Below, one piece after another: positions 7,312 through 13,764 of a stretch of DNA of 15,390 bases (within the stretch, counting starts at the first letter, position 1; every line of letters starts with the position of its first letter). The stretch lies in NCBI GenBank assembly GCA_041625575.1, contig JBFJTG010000072.1, positions 1-15,390 on the forward strand, given 5' to 3'. The stretch is from Litorivivens sp041625575 (GTDB lineage: Bacteria > Pseudomonadota > Gammaproteobacteria > Pseudomonadales > Spongiibacteraceae). The notes below the pieces were generated by a model, which was given only the letters and a program-made list of their open reading frames with translations, was not told where the DNA came from and made no database searches. Both the position numbers and the translations under genes were made by a program.

Positions 7312-7913
7312 ACTACCTTGCCCACTTTCATCTTGCCAGCATCGCCCGTCGCGGAGATGAAGACAGCGGGCTGATTGTCGGCGCCCTCCTCGGCGATTAT
7401 ATAAAAGGCCCGCTAAAGAACGAGTGGCCCAGCGAGTGGGAACGCGGTATCGCGCTCCATCGACGCATCGATGCGCTCACCGATAGCCACGATGAAGTTA
7501 ACGCCCTGCTGGGCGGCCTGCCCGCGCAATATCGCCGCTACGGTGGCATCATGTTCGACGTTTGCTTTGATTATTGCCTGGTGCAGCATTGGGGGAACTT
7601 TCATCCGGAGCCATTGCCAGATTTCGCCCAGCAGATTTACGCAACGCTGGAGCGGCAATACGCTGATTTCCCGGCGCCTGCACGCAAGCAGGCGCAGCGA
7701 CTGGCGCGCTACGATGTGCTGGTTAATATGGGCAACTGGCAGACAGTAGACAATATGCTCGTTCGGATAAGTCAACGCCTGAAACGCGACAACCCGCTTG
7801 CCAAAAGCGCATCGGTATTAAAGAGCCAGCTGCCAAACATTGAAGCCCATTTTTTGCGCCTTTACCCCCAGCTGCTCGAGCTGCTGGCTAACGAAAAACC
7901 GAGCTTTAGATAA
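7308..7913 (+). CDS. acpH: Acyl carrier protein phosphodiesterase (AcpH, DUF479)
   Basis: AcpH removes the 4'-phosphopantetheine arm from holo-acyl carrier protein, giving apo-ACP, and is a distant HD-type metal hydrolase. The 201-residue product starts MNYLAHFHLA as expected for the family and carries LLGDYIKG (27-34) and LHRRIDALTDSH (50-61), with the His, Asp and Thr residues of the conserved core. The GTG start at 7308 overlaps the gshA stop in a GTGA arrangement and has no ribosome binding site of its own, so it is probably translated by re-initiation after gshA. The assignment is by family; activity on ACP has been shown for few members, and some DUF479 proteins may have another substrate. 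Confidence 0.88.
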   Translation: MNYLAHFHLASIARRGDEDSGLIVGALLGDYIKGPLKNEWPSEWERGIALHRRIDALTDSHDEVNALLGGLPAQYRRYGGIMFDVCFDYCLVQHWGNFHPEPLPDFAQQIYATLERQYADFPAPARKQAQRLARYDVLVNMGNWQTVDNMLVRISQRLKRDNPLAKSASVLKSQLPNIEAHFLRLYPQLLELLANEKPSFR

Positions 7914-7942
7914 CGATAACCCGACATGAAAACGGTACCCCT

Positions 7943-8428
7943 ATGCTCCTAAGCGCCCGTCAGACTTACATCGCCATTGTCTTAAGTTGTGTCGGCCTGC
8001 TCGGCTACGCCCTCTACACTGAAATTTATCAAGGCTTGATCCCCTGCGCCTTGTGCATGACGCAACGCTTTTTCTACGTGCTGACGGCGCTGTTTGCGCT
8101 GTTCGCCGCGATTCAAAACCCCGGCATGGTGGGTCGCAGGGTCTATGTGGGGCTTATGTTCAGCGCCAGCGCCCTTGGCGCAGCGGTTGCCGGCCGCCAA
8201 GTCTGGTTGCAGCACCTACCCGAAGACCAGGTACCGGCCTGCGGTCCCAGCCTCGAATACCTGCTCGACACCCTGCCCTTCTCCGAGGCCTTCACCACGC
8301 TGATGCTGGGCGACGGCAACTGCGCCGAAGTTGTGTGGACCTTTCTCGGCCTGAGCATGCCCAACTGGTCACTGATCTGCTTTGTGGTACTGGCTGCGCT
8401 TGCGCTGCTGTCGTTGCGCGCAAAATGA
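7943..8428 (+). CDS. dsbB: Disulfide bond formation protein DsbB
   Basis: DsbB is an inner-membrane protein that re-oxidises the periplasmic thiol oxidase DsbA and passes electrons to ubiquinone. The 161-residue sequence has four hydrophobic segments and both redox pairs: Cys35-Ala-Leu-Cys38 in the first periplasmic loop and Cys100 with Cys127 in the second, in PACGP and GDGNCAE contexts. The QRFFY stretch after the first pair contains the conserved arginine linked to quinone binding. The C-terminal LSMPNWSL motif is typical. The ATG at 7943 follows acpH by 29 nt and has a poor ribosome binding site. Its stop overlaps the lrgA start (ATGA). Its DsbA partner is not in the window. Confidence 0.96.
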   Translation: MLLSARQTYIAIVLSCVGLLGYALYTEIYQGLIPCALCMTQRFFYVLTALFALFAAIQNPGMVGRRVYVGLMFSASALGAAVAGRQVWLQHLPEDQVPACGPSLEYLLDTLPFSEAFTTLMLGDGNCAEVVWTFLGLSMPNWSLICFVVLAALALLSLRAK

Positions 8429-8781
8429 AACTGTCCGGGCTGCTAATTCTTTTGTGCTTCCACCTCGCCGGGGAAGCTGTGGTTGCCGTCAGCGGCCTGC
8501 CTATTCCAGGTGCCGTGATCGGCCTGCTCCTGCTATTTGCCGCATTGCTTATACGCGGTGGTGCCAACGCATCACTTGAACAAACAGGGAGTTTTCTGAT
8601 CGGCTTGCTGCCGCTATTGCTGATAGTGCCCTCGGCAGGCGTTTTCTTTCTGGGAGCCCGCTTCAGCGGCCAGTGGCCCGCTTTTACGGGCGCCATCGTC
8701 GGAGGCACCCTCCTGACCCTCTTATTCAGCGCCTTGCTCATGAAATTTCTCACGGGCGGCCGGAGCAAGAGCAGTGAATAG
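8425..8781 (+). CDS. lrgA: CidA/LrgA family membrane protein
   Basis: This 118-residue integral membrane protein belongs to the CidA/LrgA family, described as holin-like in Staphylococcus and as a pyruvate-transport subunit in Bacillus. It has four hydrophobic segments. The family core is visible as GLPIPGAVIGLLLLF (about residues 24-38), followed by a charged turn, FLIGLLPLLLIVPSAGVFF and a last helix. The ATG at 8425 overlaps the dsbB stop by 4 nt and no ribosome binding site is seen, so expression should follow dsbB. It overlaps the downstream lrgB gene by 8 nt, as expected for a two-component membrane complex. LrgA and CidA cannot be told apart from the sequence alone; the symbol reflects the family. 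Confidence 0.92.
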   Translation: MKLSGLLILLCFHLAGEAVVAVSGLPIPGAVIGLLLLFAALLIRGGANASLEQTGSFLIGLLPLLLIVPSAGVFFLGARFSGQWPAFTGAIVGGTLLTLLFSALLMKFLTGGRSKSSE

Positions 8782-9481
8782 CGTCCTGCAATCACTCCTT
8801 CACTCGCCTCTATTCGCGCTGACCCTTGTCCTGGCTGCCTACCAGCTAAGCCTTATGCTGTATCGCAAAAGTGGCCAGCAGCCCTTTCTGCACCCGACCA
8901 TAGCCGGCGCGGTGGCAGTCGCTGCGGTCTTGGCCTTCGCGAATATCAACTACACCGACTTCACTCACGATGCACGCTGGCTCAACTTCTGGCTCGGCCC
9001 CGCCACCGTTGCACTGGCCATCCCCCTCTACAAACAGTTACACCTGATTCGCGACATGGCCGGTGTGCTGGCGCTCACTCTCATCACAGGTGCCGCCTTT
9101 GCCTGCCTTTCCGCCTTAGTCATCGCCTACTACCTCAATGGCAGTGAAACCACCTTGCTGTCATTGGCAGCCAAATCGGTTACTACCCCCATTGCGATCG
9201 GGATTTCAGAGAGTATTGGCGGCATCGCCACCATCACCGCCAGCGCCGTCATTTTGACTGGCGTGGTGGGTATTGTGAGCGTGAACCTGATTATGCGGCT
9301 GTGCCGCATCGAGGATGAACGCATTTGGGGATTTAGCCTTGGGCTGGCCGCTCACGCCATTGGCACTGCCCGCGCTTTTGAGCGTAGCCCAGTCGCCGGG
9401 GCATTTTCCAGTTTGGCCCTGTGTCTCACCGGTACCTATAGCGCGGTCTTTATTCCGCTGGCCCTGCATCTACTGCGCTAG
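8774..9481 (+). CDS. lrgB: LrgB family membrane protein
   Basis: LrgB-family proteins are multi-pass inner-membrane partners of LrgA/CidA; the pair has been linked to murein hydrolase control, and in Bacillus to pyruvate uptake. The 235-residue sequence has about six or seven hydrophobic segments and the family signatures LGPATVALAIPLY (about 74-86), AAKSVTTPIAI with SESIGG (about 132-149) and GLAAHAIGTARAFE (about 190-203). The GTG at 8774 has GGAG at 8762-8765, 8 nt upstream, and lies within the end of lrgA. It is the last gene of the gshA-to-lrgB run and is followed after 51 nt by a strong terminator. Regulation and substrate cannot be inferred here; no LytR/LytS-type regulator is adjacent. 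Confidence 0.93.
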   Translation: MNSVLQSLLHSPLFALTLVLAAYQLSLMLYRKSGQQPFLHPTIAGAVAVAAVLAFANINYTDFTHDARWLNFWLGPATVALAIPLYKQLHLIRDMAGVLALTLITGAAFACLSALVIAYYLNGSETTLLSLAAKSVTTPIAIGISESIGGIATITASAVILTGVVGIVSVNLIMRLCRIEDERIWGFSLGLAAHAIGTARAFERSPVAGAFSSLALCLTGTYSAVFIPLALHLLR

Positions 9482-9532
9482 GCTTTGACAGGCCGACAGC
9501 TTAGCGCTCACCTTGATTCTCGCCATACAAAC

Positions 9533-9561
9533 AAAAAGGCCCGGCATATGCCGGGCCTTTT
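9533..9561. terminator. Strong bidirectional intrinsic terminator
   Basis: A perfect 20-nt palindrome at 9538-9557 (half-site GGCCCGGCAT) is flanked by AAAAA on the left and TTTT on the right. It can form a stable GC-rich hairpin with a T-run on both strands, and sits between the convergent lrgB and FKBP genes. It is well placed to end both transcripts. Confidence 0.9.
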
Positions 9562-9587
9562 GCGTGTAAGTGCTAACTTTTCAAGGC

Positions 9588-10304
9588 TTAGCCATTGTCG
9601 CCCGCTGGCTCTGCAATGCTCAACAACTCCACTTCAAATATCAGCGCCTGATTCGGGCCAATTGCACCCTGTGTTCCGCCGGGGCCATAGGCCAGGTCTG
9701 AAGGGATATAAAGTTCCCATTTGCTGCCCACAGGCATAAGTTGCAGGGCCTCAGTCCAACCCTGAATCACGCCATTAACCGGAAAAGTGATGCTTTCGCC
9801 GCGAGCGTAAGAGCTATCAAACTCGGTTCCGTCAATCAGCGTACCGCGGTAATGCACTTCAACAACATCATCCGCGCCGGGTTTGGCGCCGTCACCAGCT
9901 TCCAGAATCTTGTATTGCAGACCGCTTTCGACCGTAACCACACCCTCTTTGCTGCTATTGGCAGCCAGAAAAGCGTCGGATGCTTTCTTGTTCGCCTCTG
10001 CCGTCATCTCAGCCTCTACCTGCATCTCAGCCATTTTCTTCTGCTGATAGCTCTGCAGGGTTGCCATCATCTCTTCTTCGCTCAGCGCTGTGTCACCACC
10101 ATCGATACCCGCGCTCACGCCGGCGCTAAATGCCGCCACGTCCAGCTCCATGTTCTCGCCAATGCGCTTACCCAAATCCACGCCGAAGCTGTAGCTCACT
10201 TTCTGCATTTCCGTGTCCAATGCCACTGCGGCAGGCTCTTTTGCGCCGTCGCAAGCGGCCAAAACTGTGGCCATTGTCATAACGGCGAAGACTTTTCTTT
10301 TCAT
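9588..10304 (-). CDS. FKBP-type peptidyl-prolyl cis-trans isomerase, lipoprotein (Mip/FkpA-like)
   Basis: This 238-residue protein is a two-domain FKBP isomerase that catalyses proline cis-trans isomerisation and assists folding in the cell envelope. The N-terminus MKRKVFAVMTMATVLAAC is a lipoprotein signal with lipobox LAAC and modified Cys18. Residues about 28-125 form the helical dimerisation domain (FKBP_N); about 135-233 form the FKBP_C catalytic domain with VEVHYRGTL, GTEFDSS, FPVNGVIQGW, YIPSDLAYG and FEVELL. The ATG at 10304 is chosen because it begins the signal peptide and has AAGG about 8 nt upstream; the frame stays open to 10448, which would bury the signal. It is divergent from the AlgP-like gene. 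Aspartate at mature position +2 could keep it in the inner membrane under the E. coli Lol rule. Confidence 0.94.
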   Translation of the reverse strand: MKRKVFAVMTMATVLAACDGAKEPAAVALDTEMQKVSYSFGVDLGKRIGENMELDVAAFSAGVSAGIDGGDTALSEEEMMATLQSYQQKKMAEMQVEAEMTAEANKKASDAFLAANSSKEGVVTVESGLQYKILEAGDGAKPGADDVVEVHYRGTLIDGTEFDSSYARGESITFPVNGVIQGWTEALQLMPVGSKWELYIPSDLAYGPGGTQGAIGPNQALIFEVELLSIAEPAGDNG

Positions 10305-10419
10305 TACAGTACCTTCTCGTCTACTCTTACTGAAATTTTGTGTCAGTGACCCAACACGGGAAAGGGCACAGTCTGCCACATTTTGGGTAGGCGACAATAG
10401 ATAATCCTTCGCAAGTTTG

Positions 10420-10425
10420 TATAAT
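10420..10425 (+). promoter_or_regulatory. Perfect -10 box upstream of the AlgP-like gene
   Basis: TATAAT lies 41 nt before the ATG at 10467, giving an expected leader of about 35 nt. No convincing -35 hexamer is seen 16-18 nt upstream, so an activator or a strong upstream element may be needed. The box lies in the 162-nt divergent region shared with the FKBP gene. Confidence 0.5.
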
Positions 10426-10466
10426 GGATTTGATGTTTTTTTAAACATTTCGGAAGGTTAGGAAGC

Positions 10467-11255
10467 ATGCCCATAAATAATAAGAAGGCAAGCAGCGTGG
10501 AAGCTCTCGAAAAGAAGCTTACCGCACTGCGTGAGAAACTGTTCAACACGCAAGAAAAACAGTTGAAAAAAGCTGAAAACGTCGTTGATCAGGCTTCGAA
10601 AAGTGTCAAAAAGCACAAAGAAGCTGTTAAAACGGCCTCTCAGCGCCAGCGCGCTGCCAAAACGGCGGCGCAGCAAAAAACAGCCAGCGCAAACCTGAGC
10701 AAAGCAGAAAAAGCCCTCGCCACTGCCGAATCAGACCTGGCGAAAGCCCAGGAGGCACTGGAAACCCTCAAGCAGGATTTTATTGCCGAGAAAGCGGTGT
10801 TGGCCGCGGAAAGCGCTGCCGCCAGAAGTCTGCCAGCGCCAAAGCCTGCCAAGGCAAAACCAAAAGCTGCGGCAAAAGCTAAAGCCCCGGCGAAGGAAAA
10901 GGCTCCGGCCAAAGCCAAGGCAGCCGCCAAAGCCTCGCCAAAACCCAAAGCAGCCGCAAAATCAAAGGCTGCAGCCACGAAAGCGCCTGAAAAGGCCCCC
11001 GCAAAGGCGAAAAAGCCCGTAGCACCAAAGCCCCCAGCCCCGAAGAAAGCAGCCGAAGCCAGCGTCAAAGTCGACACCAAGAAGGAGGCTGCTCCCGCGC
11101 CTAAGGCAAAAGCAAAGGTTGTGGCGGCGCCACGAGCCGAGCCCCCGGAGCCGCCACCGCCGCCGCGCCGCAAAGCTCAGGTTATCCCTGACACGATAAG
11201 CCAGCCCAAGGTTAAAGAAGACAAGGTCGCTTCGATTTTCGATTTGCCGGACTAG
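10467..11255 (+). CDS. algP: AlgP-like, histone H1-like Lys/Ala/Pro-rich protein
   Basis: This 262-residue protein resembles AlgP (AlgR3) of Pseudomonas, a histone H1-like DNA-associated protein once linked to alginate gene control. Residues about 10-118 are rich in Lys, Glu, Gln and Ala and predicted to be coiled coil. Residues about 124-215 are a basic tail of Lys-Ala and Lys-Pro-Ala units such as KAKAPAKEKAPAK. Then comes a PPEPPPPPRRK stretch and a conserved-looking end, VASIFDLPD. There are no cysteines or membrane segments. The start at 10467 has GGAAGG and AGGA upstream. Low complexity makes similarity alone unreliable; the FKBP gene on one side and a yheS-type gene further on agree with the Pseudomonas algP locus as I recall it. 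A generic basic nucleoid protein remains possible. Confidence 0.75.
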   Translation: MPINNKKASSVEALEKKLTALREKLFNTQEKQLKKAENVVDQASKSVKKHKEAVKTASQRQRAAKTAAQQKTASANLSKAEKALATAESDLAKAQEALETLKQDFIAEKAVLAAESAAARSLPAPKPAKAKPKAAAKAKAPAKEKAPAKAKAAAKASPKPKAAAKSKAAATKAPEKAPAKAKKPVAPKPPAPKKAAEASVKVDTKKEAAPAPKAKAKVVAAPRAEPPEPPPPPRRKAQVIPDTISQPKVKEDKVASIFDLPD

Positions 11256-11285
11256 CGGCAAGGGAGCGGTACCTTGTAAGGCTGC

Positions 11286-11774
11286 CTAGCAGCTCTCTCC
11301 GGGAGGGGCGGCAACAACCGCCTCGACCAACTCGCCAAGCTCAGAATTCCAGCCCAGCTTTAGATGATCAAAGTAGCGATGAATATTGGTTTGCGCGCAC
11401 AGCGAGAAAGACTGCTTCTTGGGCTGGGCATTGGCCTCTAGCCAATAGCTGTACATCTCATCCTGCTGCCAACGCTCCATCGCCATCTCAAAGCGCTGCG
11501 CTTCCTGGTATACATTTGCCGGCGCAACACCTTTCAGCTTGCGACGCAGCGCTCTCGTATCCAGTAAGTACTCACTACGAAATTTCTGGCTGTGTGCGAC
11601 CATGTCGGCTACCTGTTTCGGCGTCCACACGACCCCGCGTTTGGCCAGCCAACAGGCGCACAGCAGAATATTAACGTCGGCACCATGCTCATCCTGCAAG
11701 CTGATACAGAGCGATTGCACCTTGGGCTGTGAATAAACCAGCAAGGTATATTGCCAAAGGGCATTGTCGACCAC
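11286..11774 (-). CDS. TIGR02444 (DUF2390) family protein
   Basis: This protein of 162 residues belongs to a family of unknown function, recognised by LWQYTLLVYSQP near the N-terminus and LQDEHGADVNILL with CWLAKRG following. It looks soluble and largely helical, with no signal peptide. I place the start at a GTG at 11774, which has GGAGGA at 11783-11778 just upstream and gives an N-terminus close to the conserved LW motif. An ATG at 11801 is possible and would add nine residues; it would also overlap the start of yheS on the other strand by 2 nt and cover that gene's -10 box. It is convergent with the AlgP-like gene, with only 30 nt between the stops and no clear terminator. Confidence 0.82.
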   Translation of the reverse strand: MVDNALWQYTLLVYSQPKVQSLCISLQDEHGADVNILLCACWLAKRGVVWTPKQVADMVAHSQKFRSEYLLDTRALRRKLKGVAPANVYQEAQRFEMAMERWQQDEMYSYWLEANAQPKKQSFSLCAQTNIHRYFDHLKLGWNSELGELVEAVVAAPPGESC

Positions 11775-11791
11775 AGCTCCTCCGTTATAAT
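11764..11791 (+). promoter_or_regulatory. Sigma-70 promoter immediately upstream of yheS
   Basis: TTGTCG (11764-11769), a 16-nt spacer and a perfect TATAAT (11786-11791) form a good promoter. Only 8 bases separate the -10 box from the ATG at 11800, so the transcript should begin at or a few bases before the start codon. No Shine-Dalgarno stretch lies before the ATG on this strand. Confidence 0.65.
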
Positions 11792-11799
11792 CGCCGCCC

Positions 11800-13689
11800 A
11801 TGATAGAACTTCAGCAATTAAGCTTACTACGCGGCGGCAAAACTTTACTAGAAAACGCCGACTTGCGCCTGCATGACGGCGAACATGTTGCCTTGATTGG
11901 TGCAAATGGCAGTGGCAAATCGAGCCTCTTCGCCTTAATACGCAACGAACTTGAGCCCGACAAGGGCAGCATACGGATTCCTGCCAACTGGCGCATCGCC
12001 CATATGGCGCAGGAGGTCTCTGCCAGCGATCGCGCCGCGGTCGATTATGTCATTGATGGGCACGCCGAACTGCGTGCTATCGAAAATAAACTGGAACACT
12101 GTAAGGACGACATGCAAATGGCCGAACTACTCGGCCAGCTCGACAATCTCAATGCCTACGCCATTCCCAGCCAGGCCGAACAATTACTTCTGGGGCTTGG
12201 CTTTAGTCAGGAACAACTGCAGTCGCCGGTCAGCGGCTTCTCGGGCGGCTGGCGCATCCGTCTTAATCTGGCGCAGGCCCTCATGCGGCCCTCCGATTTA
12301 TTACTTCTGGATGAACCGACCAACCACCTGGATCTCGATGCCAGCCTCTGGTTGGAGCAGTGGCTGCAGGCCTACAGTGGCACACTCTTACTGATCTCCC
12401 ACGACCGTGATTTTATCGACGCCGTGTGTAGTCAGGTCGTACACCTCCACCGCAGCACCCTCACAGCTTATAAGGGCAATTACAGCGCCTTTGAGTTGCA
12501 GCGAGCCGAGAAGCTGGCGCAGCAACAACAGGCCTTTGAGAAACAACAGGCCGAACGGGCCCACATGGAAGACTTTGTGCGTCGCTTCAAGGCCAAAGCC
12601 ACCAAAGCCCGTCAGGCTCAAAGCCGCGTGAAAGCCCTGGAACGCATGACGCTGATTGCTCCGGCCCACGTCGACTCGCCCTTTAGTTTTCGCTTCAAAC
12701 CCGCCGAGCGCAGCTCCGACCCACTCCTCACCCTAAGCCAGGCCTCTCTGGGCTATGGTGATACCGCCGTACTCGAAAACATTAAGCTCAGCATCCATCC
12801 CGGCACCCGCCTCGGCTTACTGGGTGCCAACGGCGCCGGTAAATCCACCTTGCTCAAGTCGCTGGGCGGACGGCAGCCTCTGGTAGGCGGCAAACGCACC
12901 GAAGGCGAGCACCTTGCCCTGGGCTATTTCAGCCAGCATCAGCTCGAGAGTCTGGATCTCAATGCCAGCCCCATGCTGCAGCTACAACGCATTTCACCCC
13001 AGGCCCGCGAGCAAGAGGTGCTTAATTTTCTCGGCAGCTTTAATTTCCGCGGCGACATGGCCACCGGCCCCTGCAAAAATTTCTCCGGCGGAGAAAAGGC
13101 GCGGCTGGCTCTGGCCATCATCGTCTGGCAACGGCCCAACGTGTTGCTACTGGACGAGCCAACCAACCACCTCGATCTGGAAATGTGCCAGGCCATCACC
13201 GTCGCCCTGCAAGGCTACGAAGGCGCACTGATTTTGGTATCCCACGATCGCCACCTACTGCGCAACACCGTGGACGAGCTGATATTGGTGCACGACGGTC
13301 GCGCTAATGCCTACAGTGGCGATCTCGACGACTACCGTCACTGGATTTTAAATCGCGATAAAAGCACCTCTGCCGAAACCCAAGGTAGCGCATCAGGCCC
13401 TGAGGCCGGCAATCCCGTTGATAAGAAGCAGGCGCGCCAGGACGCTGCTGCAGAGCGCGCCCGGCTCGCCCCCATGCGCAAGGCCCTGCAGGCGCTAGAG
13501 CGTAAGCTGGAACAAGACAACATCGCGATGAAAAGCCTCGAAACGGAGTTGGCGGAACCCGGCCTCTATGAAGCGACCGGCAAAGACCGCCTGCAAAAAC
13601 TCTTGCAGCAACAGGGCGAACTGCGTGCAGCCATCGATGAAAACGAAGAAAAATGGCTGGAACTGCAAGAAACACTCGATCAGGCCTAG
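11800..13689 (+). CDS. yheS: ABC-F ATPase YheS
   Basis: YheS is an ABC-F protein: a soluble twin-ATPase without membrane domains, of the type that binds the ribosomal E site and affects translation. The 629-residue product has Walker A GANGSGKS (34-41), signature FSGGWR (147-152) and DEPTNHLDLD (171-180) in the first cassette. An interdomain linker rich in basic residues (about 240-285, with RFKAKATKARQAQSR) is the tRNA-interaction motif. The second cassette shows GANGAGKST (342-350), SGGEKAR (429-435) and DEPTNHLDLE (452-461). A charged coiled coil ends the protein (about 545-629). The match to E. coli YheS (about 637 residues) is clear along the whole length. The ATG at 11800 fits the family N-terminus. 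It is often annotated as an ABC transporter subunit, which is misleading. Confidence 0.95.
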   Translation: MIELQQLSLLRGGKTLLENADLRLHDGEHVALIGANGSGKSSLFALIRNELEPDKGSIRIPANWRIAHMAQEVSASDRAAVDYVIDGHAELRAIENKLEHCKDDMQMAELLGQLDNLNAYAIPSQAEQLLLGLGFSQEQLQSPVSGFSGGWRIRLNLAQALMRPSDLLLLDEPTNHLDLDASLWLEQWLQAYSGTLLLISHDRDFIDAVCSQVVHLHRSTLTAYKGNYSAFELQRAEKLAQQQQAFEKQQAERAHMEDFVRRFKAKATKARQAQSRVKALERMTLIAPAHVDSPFSFRFKPAERSSDPLLTLSQASLGYGDTAVLENIKLSIHPGTRLGLLGANGAGKSTLLKSLGGRQPLVGGKRTEGEHLALGYFSQHQLESLDLNASPMLQLQRISPQAREQEVLNFLGSFNFRGDMATGPCKNFSGGEKARLALAIIVWQRPNVLLLDEPTNHLDLEMCQAITVALQGYEGALILVSHDRHLLRNTVDELILVHDGRANAYSGDLDDYRHWILNRDKSTSAETQGSASGPEAGNPVDKKQARQDAAAERARLAPMRKALQALERKLEQDNIAMKSLETELAEPGLYEATGKDRLQKLLQQQGELRAAIDENEEKWLELQETLDQA

Positions 13690-13729
13690 CCTTCATCTCC
13701 CGCGCTAGCCTAAGCCCCTCGGCACTGCT

Positions 13730-13735
13730 TACAAT
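13730..13735 (+). promoter_or_regulatory. Possible -10 box for the dienelactone hydrolase gene
   Basis: TACAAT matches five of six consensus bases and lies 29 nt before the ATG at 13765. No good -35 is seen, so the call is weak. An AGGGGG ribosome binding site (13753-13758) follows just before the ATG. Confidence 0.3.
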
Positions 13736-13764
13736 GTCTGCTCTCGACGAATAGGGGGCAGACC

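Noticed and set aside
8292..8795. Minus-strand open frame of 167 codons opposite dsbB and lrgA
   Set aside because: It is rich in Arg, Pro and Ser, as expected for an antisense frame, and both opposing genes are clear.
10305..10448. Longer N-terminus for the FKBP protein reaching 10448
   Set aside because: It would place 48 residues before a clear lipoprotein signal peptide and cover the promoter region of the divergent gene.
10640..11173. Minus-strand open frame of 177 codons, very rich in Ala, Phe and Gly
   Set aside because: It is the reverse-complement shadow of the Lys/Ala-rich repeats of the AlgP-like gene and has no domain or ribosome binding site.
11256..11285. Short inverted repeat CAAGG/CCTTG between the AlgP-like and TIGR02444 stops
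   Set aside because: The arms are only 5 bp and no T-run follows, so it does not support a terminator call.
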